Shown here one piece after another: positions 11,632 to 22,743 of a stretch of 64,000 nucleotides of DNA. A model generated the notes under the pieces. The model saw only the letters and a program-made list of their open reading frames with translations, was not told where the DNA came from and made no database searches. The stretch lies in NCBI GenBank assembly GCA_022496205.1, contig WTXD01000002.1, positions 992,001 through 1,056,000 of the forward strand. The letters run 5' to 3'. Origin of the DNA: Gloeopeniophorella convolvens. Taxonomy: Eukaryota > Basidiomycota > Agaricomycetes > Russulales. The translations under genes were made by a program, and so were the position numbers. How positions within the stretch are numbered: the first letter of the stretch is position 1; each line of letters opens with the position of its first letter.

Positions 11632-12095
11632 ATGTCCGGAAAGACAGCTCAGGTACGCCCATCATTGCGCCCACTGTGCCCGCCCCGCCTGGCACATGCA
11701 AATGCAACGGGCTCGCCCTATCGCGAGCCACCACGGCCCTGCGCCTGATCCTTATCGCATCGCTTCTCTGCCCGTGTGTGCGCACTACCACCGCTGACGC
11801 CCCCCCTGCGCAGAGTTCCACCTGGAAAGATAAAGAAGCCGGCGCGGAGGCGCAACACGCGCGCCAGAAGGTGCGCACCCGGGCCGGCCGTGCAATGTGA
11901 CTGATTGTATGCTAACGCGCCGCACGCGCGCAGGAGCAGGAACAGCTCGCGGCGCTGCGCGCCGAGATTGACGCAAAGGGGGCGGACGAGAAGGCCGTCG
12001 CACCTGTGCCGCGCGAGGACAGGGCGTACGAGGCTGGGTTTGGCGGGCAGGAGGACCTCGAGGACCGGTATGCGACGACGAGCGGGGAGCACTAG
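11632..12095 (+). CDS. Small hydrophilic protein of unknown function (79 aa)
   Basis: I do not recognise this gene. Three exons (11632-11652, 11814-11870, 11934-12095) join in frame to 79 aa. The first intron (161 bp) is long for this window. The protein starts MSGKTAQSSTWKDKEAGAEAQ, has a charged, Ala/Glu/Gln-rich central part that could form a helix (EQEQLAALRAEIDAKGADEK), and ends with a Gly- and acid-rich segment (YEAGFGGQEDLEDRY). There is no signal peptide, membrane segment or cysteine. Support for a real gene is the TATA box 66 bp upstream, two introns with good GT/AG borders and frame continuity across both. The composition resembles small stress-associated fungal proteins, but that is only an impression. 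Confidence 0.6.
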
Positions 12096-12613
12096 CCCCG
12101 AGACCGAGCACTGGGCCTACCCCGCGTCCCGAACCTGTCAGGACCACTACACCCGTACCTCCACTCACATGTAGGCTTGTCGAGTACTACCTATACTTGA
12201 TGCGCGGCGTTTGCGCGCACGGCACACGAGAGCGACTGCAGCGCATCCAGCTCCCACGCGTCGGTATACTGCGTTTCGGTTAATCCCCGGAGCTCAAATG
12301 TACATGTACTACTAGTGTCCCCCACTTTATCCCGCCCCGCCGAAGCAGCGCACGGCAACGACGACGACGACGACGACGGGCAGTAAACGAGTGAAAGTAA
12401 TGAAAAAAAGAAAATGCGATGCAATACGGTAATTTCGTGTCCGTCATAATAGTCCGAGCTAAGATGGAGGCAAGTCAAGGTGGTGTGTACGGTATGTACG
12501 AGTACGTGGCGCGCAGCGCGTGAGTGCGCTGCGCGGTCAAAAAGGGTCCGGGAGAGGGAGCGAGCGGAATAATTAGACTGGATGGTTCGTGGACGAATGT
12601 ACACAGGCGTCGT
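12096..12613. other. Convergent intergenic region with (ACG)n microsatellite
   Basis: 518 bp between two 3' ends. It holds a perfect ACG trinucleotide run of seven units (12358-12378) and should contain both polyadenylation regions. No gene is supportable. Confidence 0.55.
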
Positions 12614-15330
12614 TCATCGCGACGGCGTCGGCGCAGGGGTGATCGCCGGCTCGTCGGCACGGCGCTGCGGCGCGGCGGCCTGCGGGCCACACGGCGGCGG
12701 CAGTGGGACGGCTGACTCTAGCCATGCGCTGGGGTACGTGCACGTCGCGATGGGCACGGCGATGCCAGACGTGTCCGACGGGTTCGCCCAGCCGTTACCC
12801 GCGTTGACCGAGCTGCTCGCGGTGAAGCTTGGCACGGGCAGCGTCGGGATCGTGCCCGTCTGCGTGTACTGCGGGAGGAGCGTCACGTCCGCCGCGTTGC
12901 TGATCGCCGTCGGGGGCCACGCGAACTGCGACGAGACCGAGGCGGGGATCTGGCCCGCGCCCGAGCCGCCAGTCTGCGAGGGCGCGAGCGGAGGCTGCCA
13001 GGGGTCCGTGTTGCCGCAGGCGCCAGAGGCCTTGCGCGGGTCCGTGGGCATCCATCCGTTCTGCAGGCCGAGTTGGTAGGACCAGGCGGGGGACTCCACG
13101 GTGCCGCTGGTCGTCGAGTTGCCGATCTTCCAGGTCCAGAAGAACCAGTTCTGGAGAGCGTCCATGCTGGAGAGGGCAAACTTCTCGATGCTGCTCTTCA
13201 TGTCGGCGTCCCAGCTCTGCCAGTCGATCCACGGCTGGCAGCTGCCAATGTTGGGCCACGGGCCGCCGTTTTGATAGGTGCCCTCGTAGCGAGTGCCCAG
13301 ACCGACGCCATTGACGAAGGTGCCGCAGTCGGTGATGGCATTGCTGAATTCGCCGGCGGCCGTCAGACCAAATGCTGACATCGAGTCGTTCATCGAACCA
13401 CCCCAAGTGGTGCAGGGACGGTTGATGTTGGCGGACATGGGACTGCTCGTCTGAGAGCCGAAGCACAGGTACGGGTGGTAATCCAGCGAGATACGATCAG
13501 CGCCAGGAAGGAAGCCGGCCCAGCCATTGAGGCCAACAAAACCGTCGTGGTAAGAGATCATGGGACCGTTACCGGCGCCAATGCCACTGGCCTCGCGAAC
13601 AAGGTTGTAAGCCTGAAGATAACTGCGCAGAAACGTTTCCACGTCAGAACAAAAATACAATGGCCAGCCGGAAAGGGACCGTACTATCTCGAGAGATTTT
13701 CCTGACCAATAAACGTGGATTGGGGCTCGTTGGTGACGCCAAACATGACAACGACGTCCTTGTACTGTGGTTGAGAGATGAATTCTGCAAGAATGCGGAT
13801 ATAGTCTAGAGAGCGTTGGGCATTGGCCAATCCCATGGTACCGTTCAACACATTGACGGTGCCGAGCTTGCCAGAATGATTCCAGCCATTCTGGCTGCCA
13901 GGGAGGGCATGGAGATCGAGGTTGATGCGGATGCCGTACTTGCGCGCCCATTCGACGGCCTTGAGAAAGTAACTATGGAAGCCATGAGAATCAGTCGGCA
14001 GGACAGAAGTCAATCAGGCCACCCACGTCCAGCACGTCTTCGGCAGGAACGGCTCGCCATCTCTCGTCTCGATGCACCAATACGGGATCGGGATGCGAAC
14101 GAAATTGAGGCCGGCTGCAGCAATCTGTGCGAAATCGACCTCCGTCTGCGGACCGAGCGTGAGATCCGATCAGGGTTGTTCGGGAACAAATTCACTCACG
14201 ATGAAGGTCTTGTAGTGGTCTTCGAGTTGGCTGAGACCGCCGCCCGCTGTGTCTTGGGCCATGGCAACACTGAGACCCCACTCATCAATGACACCGGGGT
14301 ACTTCTGGTAAAGAGCGGGGGCGATGAACTAGGGAGACGGCGAGATGAGACCGATGCGCGCCTTGCATGAAAGGCATGGATACATACGGGCTCAGTGTTC
14401 AGCCAGCCGCCGAGATTGACTCTGAAAATAACATCGGCATGGGTTAGGTTCACACATGGCGTGAGGAAAGGGTACGAACCCCCAAATACTATCACTGCCA
14501 TAGTTGAATGTCTCATTCAAGGCAGGCGACCAAGACTGGGCACGTGCACCGTTGTTGAATGGGTCGTTGGGATCCTGATACCAATACCCGCCGAACGCAT
14601 TGTGGTAAGTGTAACTGGAACCGTCGTCGAGGGTGGTGGTGGAGCCGTCACCGCCAGTGATGATAGCAGCCTTGGGGGACGAGGGAGAGCCAGACGAAGA
14701 AGGGGAGGCGGAGGATGAGGGTTTGGAGGTACCCGCGCTGTCGTTATTGTTCGAATGATGTTTGATGACGAGGAAATAGATGGGGACGACGACGGCAATT
14801 ATGAGAAGGACCAAGCCTGCGAGGGCAGAAAGAATGATGATGTTGCGGCGGGAGCGGGAGGCGGGTACGGCGTAGGCGGCCTCCTTCTCCTTGAGGAAGC
14901 GGGGTTGGGAAAGACTGGACATCGGCACTGCGGGGGCATCGAATGCATCATCTGTGGGCTCACGAGGGTCGTCGCGGTAGCGGGCAGAGAACGAGTCGTC
15001 GCCCGGGCGGGGGGAGCCTCTGGCGGAGAGGGATTCTGGGTTGAGAGCATAGAGAGACGAGGCACCGCCCTCTGACTGGGGGCGGGAGCCGTAGGAAGCG
15101 ATGGAGTCTCTGGTGTACTCTCCGTCTATGGTGCCGAGGAAGCGAGGGCGAACGAGGTTGACGGACTGCTCGTCGGGGGCGAGGTCATCGAGGCGGGGGG
15201 CGGACATGGCGGCGGGAGATTGGGGGTCGTAGAGAGAGTGGTTGAGGTCAGAAGAAGGGTCCTGTGCACCCTGTGGGTTAGGGACAGGATCGTAAGAGAC
15301 GCCATGACCGATTTCTGGGGGGCGCGACAT
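12614..15330 (-). CDS. GH5 exo-beta-1,3-glucanase (glucan 1,3-beta-glucosidase), type II membrane anchored
   Basis: 809-aa enzyme from exons (in coding order) 15330-14480, 14421-14388, 14328-14200, 14145-14027, 13972-13685 and 13622-12614. The family cleaves glucose from the ends of beta-1,3-glucan during wall remodelling. A long cytosolic N-terminus is followed by one membrane helix (about residues 163-189, NIIILSALAGLVLLIIAVVV) and a Ser-rich linker. The catalytic domain then begins (GVNLGGWLNTEPFIAPALYQ). The acid/base glutamate lies in FGVTNEPQ, and the nucleophile is expected in GEFSNAITDC. DLHALPGSQNGWNHSG and WFFWTWKI are further GH5_9 signatures. The architecture matches fungal membrane-bound exo-glucanases of the ExgD type. 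A Pro/Ser/Thr-rich C-terminal extension of about 120 residues follows the barrel. The 34-nt second exon closes the frame. Confidence 0.93.
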
Positions 15331-15522
15331 GTGCTGTATGTTGGCGCAGACAAGTCGAATGAACGCGGAGCGGAACAGGCGAACACGCTCCCCGCGTCCA
15401 ATGCCTTGCTCTTATTTCCCCTCCCGCTTTTCCACATCAGGCCATATATTACGCTTACAAATCAATTTGCCACACAAAAAAAAATACCCTTGGCTACCGT
15501 TACCCTCAGGCTATACTAAACT

Positions 15523-17472
15523 CTATCCCTCGGCACGGCTTTTTCTCTCCGATGAATACAGCCCGTAGATGCTGTACGTCGGGCTTCGATAGTCTGCAAA
15601 ATCCTGCCCTCCCGTATGCGCCATCGCCATCTGCGCCAGCGACGGCAGCACCGGCGGCGACGGCACCCTAGGAGGCTTGTCGTCCGCCCGTCTCAATTTA
15701 TCCATATCCTCCTGATCCCCTTGGCCCCGTGCGCTTGGCAAGACGCTCGCCCGACTTGTCAACCCTCTTGACAGCCGGCGTTCGCTAACCGCCATCCTGT
15801 CCATCGCCGCATCGCCTTGTTCTCCTCCCGTTTGCTCTTCCTCTGGGGACGCTCTTCCCTTTGATGCCTTGGGCGCCGTCCACTTGCGCCCACCCGCGAC
15901 GCTCAGAGAATCGTCAGGATACAAGCTGAGTCCTGGGGACACCGGATCGGGCGTCATGAGGCCGGGCGTGTTGGGCGCATGTGCCTTTGTGTGGTTGCCT
16001 TCCAAAGACGGCACCGGCGGCACGGCGTATATCGACGCATCGCCAAACGGGTTCGCGTCCGTGGACATGGTCAAGTGCTTCCCCGTCCCTGTCGACGTAG
16101 AGGCTCGGAAGTACGACCCGGCCCCATACGGCGCCTTGACAGCAGCTCGTCCTCCCCGTTGCAGCCCACCAGATTCGCCCCCGTCAGCGTCCGGCGCTAC
16201 CGGCGATAGCATCGTGTATGCAAGCCCTTCAGGCGATCCGTAGATCGTGCTGCGGCGCTTGTCGAAGTTCCGCATGCTCTCGCGCACACTCACCCGCTTG
16301 TTCTGTCCGCGTACCGAGCCAGTGTGCGAAAGCTCCGCCTGCCCCGAGCTCACGGCAATTCCAATGCCTTCTTGGCCTGCTTCGTGCATAGAAGCTGGGT
16401 AGACCAGGCCCGACATGCTTGAAAGACGTGACAGTGCCTTGTTCGGAAGAACGACTGCAGGCGGATTCGCAAATTGCTTCGGCGTGGCTTCTTGCATGGC
16501 AGCTTCCCCTGCACGTGGCACAGACGGCATCTCGTCCGGCAGACGCGAGTATCTCCGTTGCGATTGGCTAGCTCCGATCGGCTTCAGGAGATTGGATGAG
16601 GGTGTAGGCGTTGGAATCCCGGACTGATATTGCGTCCATGTCCACGGCACGGTGTCGTTGCCCGCCTGGGACGAGAATCGCTCCTTGCCGCCGAACAGAG
16701 GCGATTCATCGCCCATTTTTGGAGGTGGGAACGTGTCTTGCAATATCGGCAGGGACGGCGTAGGGTGCGAGCGCCGGCGTGGCCGTAAATACAGTTTGAT
16801 CCCGACAAGAATAGCAGCCATGAAGAAGATACCACCCAAAACTAGAAGGACCACAGCTGCGATAGGAAGTTGACGTGAATTATTAGTTTGTCGCGAAGAA
16901 CTGCTGCTCGAGGTGACGACGGGGCGCTCCGCTGAAATGGAAGGCGGCATTGCAGGCGGCAGAGACGAAACACTAGACAGAGCAGGTGCTGCCGTAGGAG
17001 GCGCCGAGAGCAGAGAGACCGACGGCGCAGCGACAGACGAAGAGACTGTGAACATAGCAGAGGGAGCATTGCTCGTAGATGTCGAGTGAGCCTCGAGGAG
17101 CGAACTGGTGTGGATAGGCGTGGAAGAAGGAGCGGCTGGGGCTACAGTGTTTGGCACAGGATCGGGTATAGCAGAAATCTCGGCGTTAGGATGGTTGTTG
17201 TTATTCTTCACGGAAGAGCGGTTTTGTCCATGGTCCTTAGACACGGCGTCGTCCTTAGCGCCCGGCTTCGGAGCAGAGGGTTGGGCGGCGTGTGATTTCT
17301 CTGGAAAGACAACATTGACCGTGTGGGGGGAGGCAGCATTATTCTTTAGAGGGGACCTCGTCGGCGGTAAATCCCCCGCGTCATGGCCGGCGTGCACCTT
17401 TTTCTTCCTAGACTGTGGGCGGCGGACGCGAGGTTCTGAGCGGTACTGTGGTGTTTGACGTTTGGAAGACAT
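15523..17472 (-). CDS. Single-pass membrane protein of unknown function (Ser/Thr-rich ectodomain)
   Basis: Uninterrupted 649-codon ORF from ATG 17472 to TAG 15523, unusual in this intron-rich window. I cannot assign a family. The first 30 residues are strongly basic (RVRRPQSRKKKVH). Residues about 100-200 are Ser/Pro/Ala/Thr-rich, as in O-mannosylated stalks. One hydrophobic helix follows (about 203-225, IAAVVLLVLGGIFFMAAILV), then a basic stop-transfer RPRRR. The C-terminal 420 residues are polar, Pro/Ser-rich and probably disordered. This layout resembles fungal wall sensors (Wsc/Mid2 type) or SKG6-like proteins, but there is no WSC cysteine domain and no clear signal peptide. The first ATG could be too early or late. 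It shares a 480-bp divergent promoter region with the 53BP1-like gene. Confidence 0.7.
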   Translation of the reverse strand: MSSKRQTPQYRSEPRVRRPQSRKKKVHAGHDAGDLPPTRSPLKNNAASPHTVNVVFPEKSHAAQPSAPKPGAKDDAVSKDHGQNRSSVKNNNNHPNAEISAIPDPVPNTVAPAAPSSTPIHTSSLLEAHSTSTSNAPSAMFTVSSSVAAPSVSLLSAPPTAAPALSSVSSLPPAMPPSISAERPVVTSSSSSSRQTNNSRQLPIAAVVLLVLGGIFFMAAILVGIKLYLRPRRRSHPTPSLPILQDTFPPPKMGDESPLFGGKERFSSQAGNDTVPWTWTQYQSGIPTPTPSSNLLKPIGASQSQRRYSRLPDEMPSVPRAGEAAMQEATPKQFANPPAVVLPNKALSRLSSMSGLVYPASMHEAGQEGIGIAVSSGQAELSHTGSVRGQNKRVSVRESMRNFDKRRSTIYGSPEGLAYTMLSPVAPDADGGESGGLQRGGRAAVKAPYGAGSYFRASTSTGTGKHLTMSTDANPFGDASIYAVPPVPSLEGNHTKAHAPNTPGLMTPDPVSPGLSLYPDDSLSVAGGRKWTAPKASKGRASPEEEQTGGEQGDAAMDRMAVSERRLSRGLTSRASVLPSARGQGDQEDMDKLRRADDKPPRVPSPPVLPSLAQMAMAHTGGQDFADYRSPTYSIYGLYSSERKSRAEG

Positions 17473-17952
17473 GCCGCCATACGATTTAAGGTGAGCGTCC
17501 AGCGCCGAGTAGCCAGAGAATCCGTTGACGAGCAGCGGTGCGCGAGAGCAAGCCCGAGGAGGAGCTCGGGGACCGGGCGGGTGGGATGATGAGTGAGGCG
17601 GATCGGTGAGTGCAATGCTCGATGGAGGTCGCGCATCCCCAAAAGAGAAGACGCGACATGTGCGCGTCGGATCACGTGCATCTCGACGCGCTGTGGCTCA
17701 GCGACGGCCTCCAACTCGCGTAGCAGAGATCGCCTCTTACGCGTCAACCCTGACTCCCTCCAACCCTACCCTCCACCGTCAGGGTGGCCCTCCAATCTCA
17801 TCTACGTGCTGCGTTGAATCGCCTTTCCGTCTGGACCCTCGCTTTAAATCTGCGAGAGGCTGTCACGCAAGTACTGAGTACTGGACAGTGTGGCACGCAG
17901 TCCAGACGGTCTCTTTCGCACATTCAGATCCCTGCAGTGGCTGTAGCCACTC
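17473..17952. promoter_or_regulatory. Divergent promoter region with ACGCGT box
   Basis: 480 bp between two divergently transcribed genes. It holds ACGCGT (17739-17744), the MluI cell-cycle box bound by MBF-type factors in fungi, 209 bp before the ATG of the 53BP1-like gene. It also contains a CACGTG near 17684. Regulation is inferred only from the motif and gene identity. Confidence 0.45.
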
Positions 17953-20900
17953 ATGCCTTCGAAATCATCCGGAAAGACGTCAGTTTCTCGACCACAGTTG
18001 ATCTGCGCTGGGCACAGACACATTTACTGATTTGTGTCCGTGCACAGCGACCTGTCCACACGTCCACAACGCGTCGCCCCATCGCATGGCTCGACATCTA
18101 GGGTATCGAGCAAGTCTGTTTCCCCCGTGAAACCCACACCGTCGAATGGCAAACACTCTGACTTGTCCTCGACCTCCTTTGACCCCGCGTCGCCTCTCCA
18201 TTTCCATGGTCTTGCGGATACCCAGACTCAGACACAGCTGGTACCCGGGTTAGAAGGGACTAGCAAAGACGGAGTAGGATCAGAAAATAGGGTGCGTATT
18301 CAGATATGGACCACTTTCATTCCCCATTTCATATCACTTCATATGACACTCATACCTGCCGCGTGTGCTGACATGCAATCTGGCTTTTGGGTTCAGGCCA
18401 CCAAGAAGCGAAAGACAGCCCACAATGCTGACGCGCGCTCTGCTCCAGAGGTGCTCGCAGAGAGCTCAAACAACAAACCCGTGCGGCCAGCGCCCGCCAA
18501 GTCGGCGTCCCACTCACACTCAGCTTCAAAATCCGCGACATCCAAGCGGCGGCGCTCCCCATCGCCAGTATCCTCAGCCGACTCCTTCATAGCCAACGAG
18601 TGGCAGGACCCGGCCAAAGTCTTCCTCGCCTCGAACCGCCAGTTCGAGCTCCCGTTATCTGATCTCGGCCGTGGATCTGCGCGCGAAGAGTCCCCGCTGA
18701 CAGAGAGCCCGCCCACGGTGGCGGAGACGTCCTCGGTTGCCGTCATGCGTGAGCTGACTCAGGTGGATTTGCTGCAGACGCCCTCGTCGAAGCAGGTGAC
18801 CCCGCGCGCGAAATCCGACTCCAAGACCAAGCGGCAGCACGGGTCTCTGGCGCCGTCGCAGGACTCGGACATGTCGCCCAATGCGTCGCGGAGCGCGTCC
18901 CCAGACAGCTTGCCAGATATCCCTGACAACGCGTCGACGCCCCCGGTGATGTCGAACCCGGGCTCGATGGACTATGTGCACACGCAGACGGACGAATATG
19001 AGGCGACGCAGCCGCTTGCGTCCGATGATTTGGATGCAGGCATCACACAGGTCTCTGATACCGGGGAGACTGGGCGTACCTCTCCACCTCCGTGGAATTC
19101 CGTCACGTCGCGCCAGACAACGAAGCCTGGCAACATCCTGGCCATGGTGAACCCCGAGAAGCGATGGCGCTACCAGCAAGCTCAGCAGCCGCAGCCAATG
19201 TCATACGATCAGTCGGACGGACAGACGCAGCCTTCCTCTGCGGTTTCCAAAGTGCCACCAATTTCGGATGGCCAGAAGTTGTTTGAACAACTGAAGGCCC
19301 AGATGCATGCTGCGCCACAACCCGCGCCTCCGTCTGCCCAGCCTGGCTCGGAGGAACACGATGATTCAGCTATGCTCCATGCAGAGGAACACAGCCGGGA
19401 CACGGATATTGTTCCTGATTCGGAGCCTCCGGAGCCCAGCCGCAAATCATCCACCCCAATTAGCCCTCATCCAGCTCGTTCGGCCTCCCCTGAAGACGTG
19501 CCGCAACCACCCCAAAGCACGTCTCCATCTCCCGAACGTGTCCGCAGCTCTCACAGTACACCTCGAACGAAAAAGCCCAGCGCCGGAAAGAGGCCAGTTG
19601 TCCACTCAGATAATGATGACGATGATGACGAAGAAGACATCCCACTCGTTCGCACTATGGCCCGCCCCGCGGCGAAGGTAGCTCCGCGAGTACCGGTGAA
19701 GGAGGCCAAGGTATACAGTACATCTTTGTTCACTGATACTTCCATACTCTAACTGTGCAATGCCCAGACCGATCCTAGTCCGTCTCGCTTGGGCGGGCAG
19801 GCCGCGCCCATGGCGAAGAGCAAGTCCGGCAAGACACGAGTTTCAAGCGCTGCTGTCAAGGAGATCCCGTCATCTGTGCCCGAGCAAGACCACCGCGCTA
19901 CCAGGACGCCCACACCTGCCCGCGCTGGCTCTCGTCAGAAAGGTAAAGCGCGCGAAGTCGCTATGCCCCCACGTGCCGTCGCCACGCCCGAACCTAAGTC
20001 GACTGGATCTCATCCGTCGATGCACGACGAGGACGTCATTATGCAAGACACACACCCCGACAATGTCACGGCCAGCTATGACGAAGAGACGACAGAGCCC
20101 GCCGACGATCTCCCCATGGAAGACGCGCCCCAGCGCTCAAAGGCGTCCTCGAGCCGCAAGCGCCCCGCGTCGCCCCGCAAGGCTGTCTACAAGACGGCGG
20201 TGCGCGCAACGAGCGGCACGCCGTCGCTGGCCTCGTCCGCGCGCGCGGCCAAGCGCGCGAAGAACCACCACACCGCCGCGACGCGCGTCTTCGCGCTTTG
20301 GAAACAAGATGCGGCGTACTTCTCGGGCGTGGTGTACGAGCGCGGCAGCGCGGCGGACCGGTTCAAGATCCAGTTCGACGATGGCGACGAGGACATGGTC
20401 GACGTGAAGAACATGCGGCGCCTGGAGCTGCATGTGGACGACCGCGTGTCGATCGTCGAGAGCCAGGATAAGGCTGTCATCGTAAACGCGGACGCGCAGG
20501 AGCGCGGCACCGTGCTCGTGCAGCTCCTGGACGACGACGCGGCGAGTGAGTTCGAGGTCGCGGTCACGGCGATCAAGATTCAGAGCCGCGCGGTCACGTC
20601 GCAGTGGCGCGACCGCGTCATCACGGCTGAGGAGCTCGTGCCGCTGCTCGCGCCCGCGGCCGCCGTGAAGACCGAGACGCCAACGTCGCTGCGCGCGTCA
20701 GGTGCGAGCCTCGCGCGCAAGGCGCTCGCGCACGTCGGCGTCGTCGTGACGTTCTCAGCCGGGTGCAACCGGGAGAAGGAGCGGGAGGACATGGTGCGCA
20801 TCATCAAGACGAGCGGGGGCACGTGCCTCGACGACTGGTCGGACGTGTGGCCGCTCTCGGGCGAGTATGGGGCGGGGCGCAAGCGCTGGGTGGTCGGCGA

Positions 20901-21626
20901 GCAGAGCGTCGGCACCGCGCTGCAGCAGGAGGTACAGCAGGTGTTCCTCGTGTCGGACGCGGCGAACAGCAAACCACGGTACCTCACCGCGCTCGCGCTC
21001 GGCATCCCGTGCCTTTCTGTCGACTGGCTCAAAGCCCTCTCGTCCAGTGTGAGTACTCGAGCGGTGCCGTCATGCCCGCCACGATGCAGCGCTGACGCCT
21101 CCCTGTGCACACAGAAATGCATCGTCGCGGACTGGCCGCAGTACCTGCTGCCCGCGGGGTACAGCGACAGCCTCGGCGCGCGCGTCACACAGCTCGTGGA
21201 CTTCGACTGGGGCAAGACGCTGGATCATCTCACGGACGTCATGTCGAACAGCGTGCCGACCAAGCTGTTCGCGGGCCAGTCGGTGCTCGTGGTCGGGCAG
21301 GAGTACTTCCCGCCTCCGGCCAAGGGTAAAAAGGTGCGCGTTGCTGTTGTGCTCGCGCGGGCGTTGGCTGATGGAGTGGTCAGGGGTCCTCGGGCGTCGG
21401 CGATGAGAAGAGCGAGGGCGGCCGCTTCGTGCCGCGCATCATCCTGTCTATGGGTGCTGCGCGCGTGGAGACGGTGCCCGACGCGAAGCACGCCTCGGGG
21501 AAGAAGTTTGACTATGTGATCGTGAAAGACCTGCACGAGCGACCCGCGGACATCGCAGGAACGTACGTCTCCATGGAGTGGGTGAAGGACTGTCTCATCG
21601 CGGGGAGGCTGTTCCCCCCGCCGTAG
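17953..21626 (+). CDS. DNA-damage checkpoint mediator, Crb2/Rad9/53BP1-like (Tudor + BRCT)
   Basis: 1108-aa protein from exons 17953-17978, 18048-18291, 18397-19710, 19768-21048, 21115-21333 and 21384-21626. Orthologues bind methylated/modified nucleosomes at DNA breaks and recruit the checkpoint kinase Chk1/Rad53. The N-terminal 600 residues are Ser/Pro-rich with many SQ/TQ and TP sites (TQTQTQL, EATQPL, LLQTPSS) suited to ATM/ATR and CDK. A tandem Tudor region follows at about 770-890: VFALWKQDAAYFSGVVY has the aromatic residues and IQFDDGDEDMV the acidic cage loop. Two BRCT repeats form the C-terminus (VVVTFSAGC...CLSVDWLKAL, then LFAGQSVLVVG...VSMEWVKDCLIAGRLF). The domain order and length fit S. 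pombe Crb2 and animal 53BP1. The 26-nt first exon (MPSKSSGKT) is the least certain part. Confidence 0.85.
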
Positions 21627-21908
21627 TGCGCTGGTGCACCGGATGTATCCCGACGACAGGTCTGATGCTGTCGGCCTTGCTCTTTGTTTGTCTCTTTGCT
21701 TGGTTTCTCTGTGACTGTTACCATCTCGCGCTCTAATTACACTTGTATATGTCTCTTGTCGGACAGAAGTCCTGGTGAAGGAGAGGAACATAAGATTGAT
21801 CCCGACGTAATAATACAGCCAGCCGCGGAGTGTCCCAGGGTGATTAGAGAACCAGCGGAAATATGAGATACTGTACTTGTATATATTGTATATATGCGTG
21901 TGGTCTAG

Positions 21909-22419
21909 CTAATTTAGTCGCACTCCACATCGTACGCATTTTTTCTCTGTGTCAATGCTGAGGGCAATAAGCGCATTTTCGTGCATAAGAGACAAGTCGC
22001 TACTTACCAGAGGAAGATGAGGCCAATGGGGAAAAGGAGGATAGCGCAGATGATACCGCACAAGCCGAAGCTTGTTGTCACTTCATGATCGCCTCTTGCG
22101 CAGCGGGCGAATACTGCGAGCAACGTGAGAGGACGAGCATGCACATGGGCATTAAGCGTTACTGACACTGGTTTCGATACTGTTGTCCTGCCCACTCGTC
22201 TGGGGACATTGGTTGAGCGCCTGTGGAGGGAGTTTGCCAGGGAGGGGGTCGGGGAGAGCCCGACTGCGACGGCCCTGGCGATGGTGGATATGTCTGAGGC
22301 CCGGGCTGTGACGAGTTTTGCAAAGGCTCTTGAGGGGCGGCGGGGGACAGGGCATAGGCAGGAGGGGGCGCGTTGAGGGGCGCCGGGTCCTCTGGGGGCA
22401 ACTTGGCGTCGATGACCAT
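21909..22419 (-). CDS. BRI3-like small membrane protein
   Basis: 135-aa protein from exons 22419-22167, 22113-22008 and 21957-21909. The N-terminal half is Pro/Ser/Gln-rich (PPPAYALSPAAP, GPQTYPPSPGPS), like the PPxY-containing tails of endosomal LITAF/BRI3-type proteins. The C-terminal domain has CARGDHEVTTSFGLCG, a hydrophobic segment (IICAILLFPIGLIFLC) and a closing zinc-type knuckle DTEKKCVRCGVRL. This matches brain protein I3 (BRI3), a lysosome/endosome membrane protein family with fungal members whose function is poorly known. The phase-1 and phase-2 introns close the frame exactly, and the last exon encodes only 16 residues. It converges with the 53BP1-like gene (282 bp apart). Confidence 0.75.
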
Positions 22420-22743
22420 TTGTCAGGGTATTGGTAGGAAGAAAGGAGCGGAAAGGGGGCGAAGAGACGCAGGTGGAGAAATGTATTGGGGAGGGAGTGT
22501 AACTGTGTGTTGCGGGCGGTGCGAACACTGGGAACAAGTAATAAGAGATAATGTCTCCGACACAGCCGACTCGCGAGCGCCACTGACCGCTGCACCGCCT
22601 CGCCTCGTTCGCAGTTCTCCACCAGCGCTAACAACAGACCGTCTAAGCGCGAGCGGGCGCGTGTTATCTAATCTTCACATGACCGTGCCGTACCCGCGCG
22701 TTTGCGCCCGTCGGCCACACTTCTCTCACTTCCTCCCTTCAAC
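22420..22743. promoter_or_regulatory. Divergent promoter region (BRI3-like / chromodomain genes)
   Basis: 324 bp between divergent start codons. It is GC-rich near the chromodomain gene. I see no clear TATA box and no other gene. Confidence 0.45.

Noticed and set aside
12300..12600. ORFs around the (ACG)n tract as a gene
   Set aside because: Only low-complexity shadow frames between two 3' ends, with no splice or motif support.
22004..22537. 177-codon minus ORF as a separate protein
   Set aside because: It only reads through the first intron of the BRI3-like gene; the spliced model gives the full conserved C-terminus.
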